The translations under genes and the position numbers were made by a program. From NCBI GenBank assembly GCA_030737875.1, contig CM060910.1, positions 633,317,303 through 633,381,302 of the forward strand: DNA of 64,000 bases, in the 5' to 3' direction. Below the pieces are notes generated by a model. That model did no database searches and had not been told where the DNA came from. It saw nothing but the letters and a program-made list of their open reading frames with translations. This document shows, piece by piece, positions 23,441 through 34,282 of the stretch (the first letter of the stretch is position 1; each line of letters opens with the position of its first letter). Source of the stretch: Allium sativum (taxonomy: Eukaryota > Streptophyta > Magnoliopsida > Asparagales > Amaryllidaceae).

Positions 23441-24690
23441 AGAACCTAAGACTCCACCTAATTCACACAAATAAAAATGAGAATAGAGTTGTCATGCTGC
23501 TGAAGAAAGACTAGGAATAGCCGTCAAGTCTGGAGTTGATTCGAAAGCTTAAAGCAACAACAATTAAATCAAAACAACGCCTACAACAAAGGATAGCATC
23601 TCCAAATTCAGAATTCAGAATCCTGAATTGAAGATTCGTCATACGTTGTAAGTAGAGTGCTATTCCGATGTGAATGAATAATTGAGATTTGATTTGTGTG
23701 AAATGAGAAATGGAATTGTACTTAATTTGTGGTGATGATAATTCATAATTGTATGTTGCTATGATTCTAATTATAAATAGATTTGGGATGTTGTGGTATA
23801 ATGATGTCAGAACTATTGGATATTTGCAAGTATATGATTCATGTTGAAAGTTAACAACTATATGTTTGTGGTAGTTTATTTCAACCAAGTTGAGACTCAT
23901 GCAAGTATATGATTCACTATTATGCCAACATGATTTTAGATCCATCTATGTATATTTTTATGATCATTTTTAGTGTAGTTGGATCCAATTGAGTATTATG
24001 ATTCATATGAATTTATGTTGGAATTGGCATCATGATTCAAGTGTAAAACCATACTTTTGTATTAGTGACAAAAGTAAGCATCTTTGTGAACTTGTGTTGA
24101 CTTTATGAACATGGCTAGTTTATGTTTAACTTTATGCCCGAACAAAATATGTTTTAGGCTTAGGTTGTTGTTAAGAAACATATGATAATATATGTGGCAC
24201 ATAATTAAGTTAGATTCATGCTTTAAATAAAAGTTTACATGATTAGATTAAAACCATGATTCATGTTTAGGTATGTTTTATGTCAAGATTTTATGCTATT
24301 ACAATGCAAGTTCACAAGTGCCTAATTTATGTTAATTAGACCGCTATGTTGTAAGTTCATTCGTTTACACACCCCTTTTTGATGTTCCTTAGAATATATA
24401 TACATCATGTTCTAAGCCTCCCCTTTTTCATGTGGCTAAGTTGGGCTTAAATGTTAAGCCCACCATAATATAGCGAACGTATAAAACGGGGGTAATGACG
24501 TTGGGTTAAAAATATAAAACATATGTGTTGGCATGTTTGACGCATGCCAACGACCTTGAAACATTTAAGTGGTATAAATTAATTTTACCCAATAAAGATG
24601 AATTTGAATAATGGACTGCAAATATTTACATATAAAAAGAAAAGAGACAAAATATGTAAACTTAGAAAATACGATGTGTTTAACCCGAGG

Positions 24691-24881
24691 TTGGATTGCG
24701 TTGTGACATAAACCTGCCCGGACCCGCCCGGCTGTCCAGTAGTCACAACAATACCTATCCAATGTGGGTGGTTAAACATTGAGCCCAATAAAGACCCGAG
24801 GTTAGACTAAGTTGTGACGTAAGACTGCCCGGACCAACCGGCAACAGGCAGTCACAACAATACCTGTCTAATGTGAGTGGT
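24691..24881 (+). other. Twin covarying hairpins in the Tek-3 leader
   Basis: Hairpin 1 pairs TTGGAT with ATCCAA and GTTGTGAC with GTCACAAC around CTGCCCGGACCCGCCCGG. Hairpin 2 pairs TTAGAC with GTCTAA and GTTGTGAC with GTCACAAC around CTGCCCGGACC. Both are also present in the 3' LTR (about 32958-33030 and 33066-33150). Confidence 0.7.
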
Positions 24882-26006
24882 TGAGGCTTTAATAAGACAA
24901 TTAAGGCTGTGTCAGGATTGATTGGATTAAGTAAATTGAATTAATACTTAATCAAATTGAACATGCTAAACTATACAGACTGATTGGGGGTTAGGTTTAT
25001 AGAACACTTAACCAACTTAGCATGTTGGCTAGAAATAGAAAACCTAGTAGCCGGGGACCCTTTTCAGCAGTAACCCTACAAGGTGTATCGGGATACCCTG
25101 AACTAGGCAGGGTGGGGCACGATTACTGGGCTGACTGTAAGAGGTCAAATCGACGGTGGTGGTGCAGCAGTGTAGGTTCTAACGGGGTGCGGGTGTGCAC
25201 ACACTCCGGCGCAGAAAAATTAGGCACTGGGCACCAGTAGTATACCTGTGCATTCTAGAATTGTGTCGGGCCGCCACCATGGGACTTGATACACCCCATG
25301 GTGGGACCAGCATAGGTAGCTACAACATCGGGGGTAGTAAGACACACGTAACTATGCGAGTAGGAGCCGATCATTAGAAACGGATCACTTCACCCTGATT
25401 ATGGGGTGCCTGTTGGGAACTAGTTTATAGGGGTGCAGAGATTAATGTGGGGTATGATAGTATATTCGACTCTAGACAACTTAACTTGGTTTATGGTGCT
25501 TCCCCATTTCCTGTTTGTACTTATCATGCTCATTTCTTTATTCATAGACTGAATAGTCCTAGACTTACTCAGGCTTTATGTCTGACTCTACTTTTCTTTC
25601 GTCCCCCCCCCCCCAGGTCCACAGGGAGGGAATACCGCAGCTTGACCAGTTTTCACATCCATCTTGAAGAGAAAGAATGTATTGCTTGGATCTCTTTTGT
25701 TTTGGACTATGGCTTTGGATAGCAATTATGGGGACTTATGCAGTTTACTTATGTTTTTATGCTTCTTTAAGTTATGAAATCAAGACAGTTATGAAAATGT
25801 AATGTTTTGGAAGTATTGTAAGACAATTATGGCATGGTTTGTGTAACACGTATTTTGATAAAATATAAGTTGTTGTTGTTTTCCGCTATTCAAAAATATG
25901 TGTATTTATATCTGTCTTGTGTATCTGTGACTTAAACTTATAAACCTCCACCAAAATTAGGGCATTCCCTTTGAGAGTGACCCTAACGGAGGTGGGGTGT
26001 TTCACT

Positions 26007-26018
26007 TGGTATCAGAGC
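26007..26018 (+). promoter_or_regulatory. Tek-3 primer binding site (initiator tRNA-Met)
   Basis: TGGTATCAGAGC lies two bases after the LTR end TGTTTCA. It is the primer site for minus-strand synthesis. Confidence 0.95.
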
Positions 26019-26187
26019 ATAGGTTTACCAGATAAGATAAAAAGTTTTGAAAATTTATTTTCAAAAGAAAATTTAAAGAAGCATTTTTAAAGATAAAATG
26101 TTATTTTATTTTAAAAAGGCATAGTCCCCTAAAGCCATAGGTACTATCTTTTATCCTTCGTTTTGAATCTGTCCTTTTTGTTTCAGC

Positions 26188-26916
26188 ATGTCCGAAGAAC
26201 TTAACTTGCCAGAGGGTGTACCAATACCTGGTTGGTTCAGACGATTCTTAGAAGCAAGGGCCAATCAGCCAGGTCCCACTATTCCTCCTCCCCCAGCTGC
26301 AGGAAATCATCCAGCTGCAGGAGATCATCCAGCTGCAGCAGCACCTCCTCCTCCACCTCCTCCGCGTGGTAATGCTTTTGCTAAGATATGTAAAGATTTC
26401 AAAGCTATGGGAGGGAAGGACTTTCATGGAACCGAGTCCTTTGTGGCGGCCAGGAACTGGCTGAAGGAAACCGAGGACTTATTTGTTATCTTTGAGGTAG
26501 AAGATTGGCAAAAGGTACAACTAGCAGTATGGCTACTTAAAGGCGAGGCTTCCTACTGGTGGGAAGTTACCAATGCAGAAAGACCAGTGGAAACATGGGA
26601 GAACTTTAGGGCAAGGTTTGAGGCTAAATTTCTCTCAGAAGCTGAAAGGAGTCTTCAATTGAAGAAATTCTTATTTCTTAAGCTAGGGAATATAACAGTC
26701 AAAGAGTACGTTAATCAGTTGGATCAGCTGGCTAGGTTCGGACTGGACCTAGTCAATACTCCGCACAAGAAGGCTCTCCGCTTTGTCAAAGGATTGAATG
26801 AGCCATTACACAGCTTGGCCATGACCCATATACCTATGGGAGCTACGTATGAAAGGTTGGTGCAGATGGCATTGCTGAACGAAGAGGATAAGGGCAAGAA
26901 GGAGACAAAGGCATAA
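26188..26916 (+). CDS. gag: Tek-3 Gag
   Basis: A frame of 242 codons starts MSEELNLPEGVPIPGWFRR. A proline-rich stretch with an AAGNHPAAGDHPAA repeat lies near residues 30-60. It is followed by the retrotransposon Gag domain (WLKETEDLFVIFEVEDWQ..W.NFRARFEAKFLS..YVNQLDQLARFGLDLVN). Gag builds the particle shell. The ATG follows TTTCAG/C, an acceptor-like site. The stop at 26914-26916 is a premature TAA in the middle of the lysine-rich linker: the same frame continues through the zinc knuckles into pol, so Gag is cut off before its RNA-binding part. Confidence 0.92.
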   Translation: MSEELNLPEGVPIPGWFRRFLEARANQPGPTIPPPPAAGNHPAAGDHPAAAAPPPPPPPRGNAFAKICKDFKAMGGKDFHGTESFVAARNWLKETEDLFVIFEVEDWQKVQLAVWLLKGEASYWWEVTNAERPVETWENFRARFEAKFLSEAERSLQLKKFLFLKLGNITVKEYVNQLDQLARFGLDLVNTPHKKALRFVKGLNEPLHSLAMTHIPMGATYERLVQMALLNEEDKGKKETKA

Positions 26917-27024
26917 AGCTCTCAAGGGAAGAAAGAGGGTTTACAGCCTAAGAGGACAGACTTTAAGAAGGGCGGGAAAGACAACAAGTCCCAAGAGAAG
27001 AGGAAGTGTAATTTCTATGGCAAA

Positions 27025-28335
27025 GTGGGGCACTTAGTGAAAGACTGCCGGAAGAAGAAGGCCAAGTTGAATGGTGGGTGCTTTTCTTGCGGTGAGACAG
27101 GCCACATGGCTAAGGATTGCCCAAAGAAGCGAGGGCAAGGGCAGAAGGCTGGATCCACCTCAGGGGCACAGGTTCATGTGCTAGAAGCGCCACCTCTGCA
27201 ACAGCGAGGTATAAATACTTCCATAGAAAGTGTAGTTTATCTTTATGATCACCCAGTTTGCACTTTATTTGATTATGGCGCATCACACTCCTTTATTTCA
27301 TCTGCTTCAGTAGAATCTCTGCACCTAGAAACTAGTATGGTAGAGGACCCCTTAATTGTTTCAAATCCAATCGGGGGCCCAACTCATTTGTCTATGATCT
27401 GTGTGGGATTGAAAATTTCTATTCTAAGCGTAGAATTTATATGCAGTGCCTTTGTTTTGGGCTTCTCGGGATATGGTTTGATTTTGGGCATGGACTGGTT
27501 ATCCAGTAATGGTGCCCTCCTTTATTGTGAGAAAAGGGTGGTTAGGCTTCTGACCCAACTCGGTAACACTCTGGAAATTACTTGTAATCCCTCGTATGCG
27601 GTTATGCTTAGTTATCTTGAATCTCTAGATGCTTCTGTTGAGAGTTTGCAATCGGTTAGAGTGGTCCGTGAATATCCGGATGTCTTCGAAGAAGTGAAGG
27701 GCTTACCTCCAAAGCGGGAGATAGACTTCCGCATATATCTTGTAGATAATGCAAAGCCGGTTGCGTTGCCCGTTAGACATATGGCTCCACGGGAAAGGAA
27801 AGAGCTCAGTAAACAGGTTAAACAGCTTCTAGAGAAGGGGTTCATTAGAAGGAGTATTTCAGATTGGGGCGCTCCAGTGGTGTTCGCCACAAAGGCGGAT
27901 GGTTCACTCCGTCTATGTGTTGACTATAGGGAGCTCAACAAACTAACAAAAAAGAATAGGCACCCTCTCCCCAGAAATGACGATCTGTTTGATCAGCTTG
28001 TAGGAGCGTCAGTTTTCTCCCAACTCGATTTGGCGACCGGTTTTCATCAGCTAAGGGTGGCTGAAGATAACATCGATAAGATAACATTCAGAACCCCAGA
28101 CGGCTTCTTTGAAAGGCTTGTCATGCCTTTCGGCTTGACAAACACACCCGCTTACTTCGTGGACCTGATGAGTAGGGTGTTCAGAGAATTCCTCAACAAG
28201 TTCGTAGTGGTCTTCGTAGACGATATCTTGATCTTCTCAAAGAGTGAAGAAGAGCATGCTCAGCACCTAAGGGCAGTCATGGAAACTCTGCGAGTCCATC
28301 AACTAAAAGCCAAATTCTCCAAATGCCACTTTTAG
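27025..28335 (+). CDS. pol: Tek-3 Pol segment 1: zinc knuckles, protease, reverse transcriptase
   Basis: It lies in the same frame as gag. The first knuckle has lost a cysteine (CNFY where Tek-2 has CNFC) and begins just upstream of this segment, while the second ([14 protein letters not shown]) is intact. The protease motif reads DYGAS, replacing the DSG catalytic triplet. Reverse transcriptase has [18 protein letters not shown] and FVDD ([12 protein letters not shown]). The segment ends at a TAG at 28333-28335 where Tek-1 has tryptophan (KCHFW). The protease and RNA-binding defects predict an inactive polyprotein even without the stops. Confidence 0.92.
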   Translation: MGHLVKDCRKKKAKLNGGCFSCGETGHMAKDCPKKRGQGQKAGSTSGAQVHVLEAPPLQQRGINTSIESVVYLYDHPVCTLFDYGASHSFISSASVESLHLETSMVEDPLIVSNPIGGPTHLSMICVGLKISILSVEFICSAFVLGFSGYGLILGMDWLSSNGALLYCEKRVVRLLTQLGNTLEITCNPSYAVMLSYLESLDASVESLQSVRVVREYPDVFEEVKGLPPKREIDFRIYLVDNAKPVALPVRHMAPRERKELSKQVKQLLEKGFIRRSISDWGAPVVFATKADGSLRLCVDYRELNKLTKKNRHPLPRNDDLFDQLVGASVFSQLDLATGFHQLRVAEDNIDKITFRTPDGFFERLVMPFGLTNTPAYFVDLMSRVFREFLNKFVVVFVDDILIFSKSEEEHAQHLRAVMETLRVHQLKAKFSKCHF

Positions 28336-28386
28336 AGAGAGGAAGTAAGGTTTCTTGGGCATGTAGTATCCAAAGAAGGGTTAGCT

Positions 28387-29418
28387 GTGGACCCTGCTAA
28401 GGTAGTAGCGGTACAAGATTGTAAGACACCAAGGAATGCAACTGAGGTCCGAAGTTTTCTAGGACTAGCAGGTTTCTACCGAAAATTCATAAGGGATTTT
28501 GCGAAAATCTCAGCTCCACTCACAAGGCTGACAAAGAAGAATCTAGTGTTCAATTGGGACTTGGATTGCGAGTTTGCTTTCCAACGACTAAAAAGGGCTC
28601 TTACAACAGCCCCAGTTCTGACGTTGCCAGATGGAAGCAAGATGTTCACAGTTTATACAGATGCATGTAGGACAGGGCTAGGCGTTGTCTTGATGCAAGA
28701 AGGGAGGGTAGTAGCTTATGGTGGAAGGCAATTGAAGGTTCATGAAAAGAACTACCCGACCCACGATCTTGAGTTAGCCGCCATCGTCTTTGCACTTAAG
28801 TCTTGGCGACACTATCTCTTAGGTGAGAAGTTCGAACTTTACACTGACCATAAATCATTAAAATATTTTTTCTCGCAGAAAGATCTTAACTTGAGGCAAC
28901 AGAGATGGATGAAGTTCCTTGCCTCATACGATTTCAAGATCTCCTACACTCCGGGCAAAGGCAACGTAGTGGCAGACGCATTGAGCCAAAAGAAACTGAC
29001 CCTAAGCCCGCTCTTTATAGAAAGGCAAAGCTTGGAGTATATAGCCAGTTTTAACTTTAGGCCCTCCTCCGATTTTGTACCGGGCTTGCTAGCATCTCTT
29101 GAAGTACGCCCGACTCTAGTGGACTCAATAGGGATAGCACAATGCGAAGACCCTCAGCTTGTGGAGATGATTGATAGGCTAATTAGGGGTGAGACTTCAA
29201 GTCACCTCAACAAATACTCCATCGACGATAAGGGTTGGTTAAGGCGAGATGGAAGACTATGCGTCCCACGGACAAGGGATTTAGTAAAGACGGTTCTCGA
29301 AGAAGCACATCACTCCAAGATGACGATACATCCAGGCGGAGATAAAATGCACAAGGACATAAAGAGAACTTTCTTTTGGAGCGGCATGAAGAAGGACGTG
29401 GCAGATTTCGTTTCTTAA
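28387..29418 (+). CDS. pol: Tek-3 Pol segment 2: RT thumb, RNase H, integrase zinc finger start
   Basis: The same frame resumes after the tryptophan-to-stop change. The connection region ([18 protein letters not shown]) leads into RNase H, which keeps the first catalytic Asp (YTDAC) that Tek-1 has lost, then [10 protein letters not shown] and TDHKSL. The histidines of the integrase HHCC finger ([12 protein letters not shown]) follow. The segment ends with a TAA at 29416-29418 just before the finger's cysteines, at a position where Tek-1 has lysine. Confidence 0.92.
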   Translation: MDPAKVVAVQDCKTPRNATEVRSFLGLAGFYRKFIRDFAKISAPLTRLTKKNLVFNWDLDCEFAFQRLKRALTTAPVLTLPDGSKMFTVYTDACRTGLGVVLMQEGRVVAYGGRQLKVHEKNYPTHDLELAAIVFALKSWRHYLLGEKFELYTDHKSLKYFFSQKDLNLRQQRWMKFLASYDFKISYTPGKGNVVADALSQKKLTLSPLFIERQSLEYIASFNFRPSSDFVPGLLASLEVRPTLVDSIGIAQCEDPQLVEMIDRLIRGETSSHLNKYSIDDKGWLRRDGRLCVPRTRDLVKTVLEEAHHSKMTIHPGGDKMHKDIKRTFFWSGMKKDVADFVS

Positions 29419-29421
29419 TGT

Positions 29422-30543
29422 ATGACTTGCCAACAGGTTAAGGAGGAGCAGAAGAAGCCTGGCGGTCTTCTCCATCCTCTAGAGGTCCCGCAGTGGAAGT
29501 GGGATAGCATTTCAATGGACTTCATTGATGGGCTGCCTAGGTCTAGAAGAGGCAACACTAGCATTTGGGTAATAGTGGATAGGCTTACTAAAAGCGCCCA
29601 CTTTTTACCTGTCAGGAGTAAAAGGACTGCCTCATCCCTAGAATCTCTTTATCTCAAGGAAATTGTTCGACTCCATGGAATACCCTCCAGCATTGTTAGT
29701 GACCGAGACCCTATCTTCACAAGTGAGTTTTTGCGGAGTCTGCAAGAAGCGATAGGCACACAGTTATGCTTGAGTACAGCCTATCACCCCCAAACCGATG
29801 GTCAGACAGAAAGAGTGAACAGAGTTTTGGAGGACCTTTTAAGTCTGTGCATCCTTGACTTCGGAGGGACGTGGGAAGACCATCTTCCTTTGGTGGAATT
29901 CGCCTACAACAACAGCTACCAAGCCACCATTGGAATGGCGCCCTTCGAAGCTTTATATGGAAGACCGTGCCGATCGCCCACTTGTTGGTGGGAGTCTACT
30001 GACAAGCTCATACTTGGACCAGATATGATCCGAGAGACTTCAGAGAAAGTAGACTTAATATGGAGAAGAATGAAGACAGCCCAAGACAGACAAAAATCCT
30101 ACGCAGACAAGAGGAGGACCGACCTTGAGTTTGAGGTTGGGGACAGAGTTTTTCTTAAGGTATCTCCTCTAAGGAACGTTGTTCGTTTTGGATCCACTGG
30201 AAAGCTAGCACCGAGATTTGTAGGACCATTTCCTATCATCGAGAAGGTTGGGAAGATGGCCTATAGATTAGAGCTACCCGAAAAACTGGCCGGAGTTCAC
30301 AACGTCTTTCATGTTTCTCACCTCCGGAAGTGTTTGCACGAGTCTGTTGAAATAGTAGAGCCTAGCATCCTTGAAGAAGCTGAAGTGGAACGCGAAGCAG
30401 CCGTGAGGAAAGTTCCAACCCGCATATTAGGAACGAAAGTGAAAAAGCTACGCAACCGCGAAGTCAAGCTCGTAAAAGTTCAGTGGAGCAACGCCGAGGA
30501 AGACGCGACTTGGGAAACTGAAGCTAGAATACGCGCAGCCTAG
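29422..30543 (+). CDS. pol: Tek-3 Pol segment 3: integrase core and chromodomain-like tail
   Basis: This segment starts with the cysteines of the HHCC finger (MTCQQ), then has the integrase core D (SMDFIDG), D (VSDRDPIF) and E ([11 protein letters not shown]), the [19 protein letters not shown] module and the [12 protein letters not shown] motif. It ends in a tail with VKLVKVQW and ATWETE, matching the chromodomain-like tail of Tek-1. A TAG at 30541-30543 stands where Tek-1 has tyrosine, removing only the last residues (PFLFEG and beyond). The catalytic residues look intact. Confidence 0.92.
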   Translation: MTCQQVKEEQKKPGGLLHPLEVPQWKWDSISMDFIDGLPRSRRGNTSIWVIVDRLTKSAHFLPVRSKRTASSLESLYLKEIVRLHGIPSSIVSDRDPIFTSEFLRSLQEAIGTQLCLSTAYHPQTDGQTERVNRVLEDLLSLCILDFGGTWEDHLPLVEFAYNNSYQATIGMAPFEALYGRPCRSPTCWWESTDKLILGPDMIRETSEKVDLIWRRMKTAQDRQKSYADKRRTDLEFEVGDRVFLKVSPLRNVVRFGSTGKLAPRFVGPFPIIEKVGKMAYRLELPEKLAGVHNVFHVSHLRKCLHESVEIVEPSILEEAEVEREAAVRKVPTRILGTKVKKLRNREVKLVKVQWSNAEEDATWETEARIRAA

Positions 30544-31153
30544 CCTTTTCTTTTTGAGGGTACATCTTTGATCTCTCTTTTTCCTTAAGTTATGCTTTAT
30601 CTATCTTTTAGGGTATATCTCCTCAACCTTATCTTTTAGGTAGAAACCCTTTGGATGAAAACATGTAATTGAAACATGTTATGGATGATGGTTGTAAGTG
30701 GTTGCGAGTGATTGCTAGTGGTTGCTCGTGGTTGCATATACACACACAATCTAGGTTTTAGATCGGCTCAGTCACTTCATATTGCATATGCATATATGTG
30801 TTTGCATTCTTATATGGTTGAAGTTTAATGTGTTGTCATATGGATGTTGCATTTATATGAATGATTATGCACTCATGTAGAATCATGAATAGGAAGGTTT
30901 GCATACATAATGGATTCATGACACTTACATAATTTGCATTAAGGAGGTCAACTGAATCAGTAGACCGACCGATTTTGCATTAGATAAGTACATGTACACA
31001 CACTTCGCATATGATCATGAAGCATTAAAAGTCTTTTAAGGACAATGGACGCTCGTGTTTGATGGATGAGTAGATGGACATTTGGATGTTAGGATATACA
31101 TTCTTCCTAAACTTGAAGATTTCGGGGACGAAATCCTTTTAAGTGGGGGAGAA
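30544..31153 (+). other. Tek-3 3' untranslated region, hairpin and polypurine tract
   Basis: This is non-coding sequence with CATATGCATATATG-like words. It ends with the hairpin GATTTCG-GGGA-CGAAATC (31118-31135) and the polypurine tract AGTGGGGGAGAA (31142-31153) abutting the 3' LTR. Confidence 0.85.
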
Positions 31154-34100
31154 TGTAACACCCCGTATATTCTACAACAGTGAAATTCATAAATTAAAGA
31201 TAATTAATTTCAAATCAAAGAATTAAGGGAAACAAGATACGCCATTGCGTTCATCTCGGAATTCTGCTTGAGATAGAGTCCGAGTTTGCGTAAAACGGAC
31301 TACGTATGAGGGAGATATGACCTCCGGAAGTTTCAGAATTCAGTTTAAAATTCAAACAGACAGAAACAGTTCATAAACGAGTTCAAAATTAAAAAATCGG
31401 ACCCAGATTGGTCTGGGTGGGAATTTTCCCACCCAAGGCACCCAGGTCGACTGGGTAGTCGACCAGGGGCACCCAGGTCGACTGGGTAGTCGACCTGGGG
31501 GTCGACTGGGTAGTCGACCTGGCCCTTGAGCCAGGTCGAACCCAGCCCCTCCTGGCTGGCCTGGTCTGTGCTTGGCCGGATTTCTGAGCTTTGTCTTGTC
31601 ACTAGGGCTTATGTGTCAGCTCCTGATTGGTTTCTCTTTAAAACGAACGGCTAATATTAATCTAAGCTCCATCGACGGCTGTAATCAATTCCCAAACTCT
31701 ATAAAAAGAACCTAAGACTCCACCTTATTCACACAAATAAAAATGAGAATAGAGCTGTCATGCTGCTGAAGAAAGACTAGGAATAGCCGTCGAGTCAGGA
31801 GTTGATTCGAAAGCTTAAAGTCACAACAATTAAATCAAAACAACGCCTACAACAAAGGATAGCATCTCCAAATTCAGAATTCAGAATCCTGAATTAAAGA
31901 TTCGTCATACGTTGTAAGTAGAGTGCTATTCCGATGTGAATGAATAATTGAGATTTGATTTGTGTGAAATGAGAAATGGAATTGTACTTAATTTGTGGTG
32001 ATGATAATTCATAATTGTATGTTGCTATGATTCTAATTATAAATAGATTTGGGATGTTGTGGTATAATGATGTTAGAACTATTGGATATTTGCAAGTATA
32101 TGATTCATGTTGAAAGTTAACAACTATATGTTTGTGGTAGTTTATTTCAACCAAGTTGAGACTCATGCAAGTATATGATTCACTATTATGCCAACATGAT
32201 TTTAGATCCATCTATGTATATTTTTATGATCATTTTTAGTGTAGTTGGATCCAATTGAGTATTATGATTCATATGAATTTATGTTGGAATTGGCATCATG
32301 ATTCAAGTGTAAAACCATACTTTTGTATTAGTGACAAAAGTAAGCATCTTTGTGAACTTGTGTTGACTTTATGAACATGGCTAGTTTATGTTTAACTTTA
32401 TGCCCAAACAAAATATGTTTTAGGCTTAGGTTGTTGTTAAGAAACATATGATAATATATGTGGCACATAATTAAGTTAGATTCATGCTTTAAATAAAAGT
32501 TTACATGATTAGATTAAAACCATGATTCATGTTTAGGTATGTTTTATGTCAAGATTTTATGCTATTACAATGCAAGTTCACAAGTGCCTAATTTATGTTA
32601 ATTAGACCGCTATGTTGCAAGTTCATGCGTTTACACACCCCTTTTTGATGTTCCTTAGAATATATATACATCATGTTCTAAGCCTCCCCTTTTTCATGTG
32701 GCTAAGTTGGGCTTAAATGTTAAGCCCACCATAATATAGCGAACGTATAAAACGGGGGTAATGACGTTGGGTTAAAAATATAAAACATATGTGTTGGCAT
32801 GTTTGACGCATGCCAACGACCTTGAAACATTTAAGTGGTATAAATTAATTTTACCCAATAAAGATGAATTTGAATAATGGGCTGCAAATATTTACATATA
32901 AAAAGAAAAGAGACAAAATATGTAAACTTAGAAAATACGATGTGTTTAACCCGAGGTTGGATTGCGTTGTGACATAAACATGTCCGGACCCGCCTGGCTG
33001 TCCAGTAGTCACAACAATACCTATCCAATGTGGGTGGTTAAACATTGAGCCCAATAAAGACCCGAGGTTAGACCGAGTTGTGACGTAAGACTGCCCGGAC
33101 CCAACCGGCAATAGGCAGTCACAACAATACCTGTCTAATGTGAGTGGTTGAGGCTTTAATAAGACAATTAAGGCTGAGTGAGGATTGATAGGATTAAGTA
33201 AATTGAATTAATACTTAATCAAATTGAACATGCTAAACTATACAGACTGATTGGGGGTTAGGCTTATAGAACACTTAACCAACTTAGCATGTTGGCTAGA
33301 AATAGAAAACCTAGTAGCGGGGGACCCTTTTCAGCAGTAACCCTACAAGGTGTATCAGGATACCTTGAACTAGGCAGGGTGGGGCACAATTACTGGGCTG
33401 ACTGTAAGAGGTCAAATCGATGGCGGTGGTGCAGCAGTGTAGGTTCTAACGGGGTGCGGGCGTGCACACCCTCCGGCGCAGAAAAATTAGGCACTGGGCA
33501 CCAGTAGTATACCTGTGCATTCTAGAATTTTGTCGGGCCGCCACCATGGGGCTTGATACACCCCATGGTGGGACCAGCATAGGTAGCTACAACATCGGCG
33601 GCCATAAGACACATGTAACTATGCGAGTAGGAGCCGATCATTAGAAACGGATCACTTCACCCTGATTATGGGGTGCCTGTTGGGAACTAGTTTATAGGGG
33701 TGCAGAGATTAATATGGGGTACGATAGTATATTCGACTCTAGACAACTTTACTTTGTTTATGGTGCTTCCCCATTTCCAGTTTGTACTTTTCATCCTCAT
33801 TTCTTTATTCATAGACTGAATAGTCCTAGACTTACTCAGGCTTTATGTCTGACTCTACTTTTCTTTCGTCTTCTTTTCTTTCGTTCTCCCCCAGGTCCAC
33901 AGGGAGGGAATACCGCAGCTTGGCCAGTTTTCACATCCAGCTTGAAGAGAAAGAATGTATTGCTTGGATCTCTTTCGTTTTGGACTATGACTTTGGATAG
34001 CAATTATGGGGACTTATGCAGTTTACTTATGTTTTTATGCTTCTTTAAGTTATGAAATCAAGACAGTTATGAAAATGTAATGTTTTGGAAGTATTGTAAG

Positions 34101-34282
34101 ACAATTATGGCATGGTTTGTGTAACACGTATTTTGATGAAATAAAAGTTGCTGTTGTTTTCCGTTGTTCAAAAATATGTGTATTTATATCTGTCTTGTGT
34201 ATCTGTGACTAGTACTTATAAACCTCCACCAAAATTAGGGCATTCCCTTTGAGAGTGACCCTAACAGAGGTGGGGTGTTTCA
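31154..34282 (+). repeat. Tek-3 3' LTR
   Basis: The partner of 22889-26004. In one sampled stretch of about 340 bp (around 32108-32440) I find a single mismatch. Its U3 palindrome has lost the CpG on both arms (GGGTGGGAA..TTCCCACCC, 31415-31434). Six GTCGAC sites are present. The poly(C) tract is only five long but is extended by CT-rich sequence before CAG. Confidence 0.95.

Larger units (their letters stand above)
22889..26004 (+). repeat. Tek-3 5' LTR
   Basis: In order, U3 holds GGCGGGAA-TT-TTCCCGCC (23151-23168), five intact GTCGAC and one decayed GTTGAC (23180-23252), and TATAAAA (23434-23440). A donor-like GTAAGT sits at 23648-23653. Twin hairpins occur at 24691-24763 and 24801-24881, and a 12-base poly(C) plus CAG at about 25603-25616. 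Several open frames of 60-145 codons in it are chance. Confidence 0.95.
22889..34282 (+). mobile_element. Tek-3: full-length Ty3/gypsy Tekay element with four in-frame stops
   Basis: A complete 11,394-bp element in the Tek-2 5' LTR. Its LTRs are 3116 and 3129 bp, bordered TGTAACACC..TGTTTCA, and nearly identical over long stretches. It has a Met PBS, gag-pol in a single frame and a polypurine tract. The target duplication is CTAAT on the right (34283-34287) and ATAAT, with one mismatch, on the left (22884-22888). The uninterrupted target is seen at 49024-49028. Gag-pol is broken by four nonsense changes and no frameshift. Confidence 0.95.

Noticed and set aside
23511..23945. A 144-codon minus-strand frame, partly repeated at 31894-32211
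   Set aside because: It lies in the Tek-3 LTR leader, antisense to the element. The second LTR copy has a shorter version, and the composition resembles no protein family.
24691..24881. Twin hairpins considered as tRNA-like genes
   Set aside because: No cloverleaf, A box or B box and no CCA-compatible ends. The fixed GC loop and covarying stems fit a leader RNA structure better.
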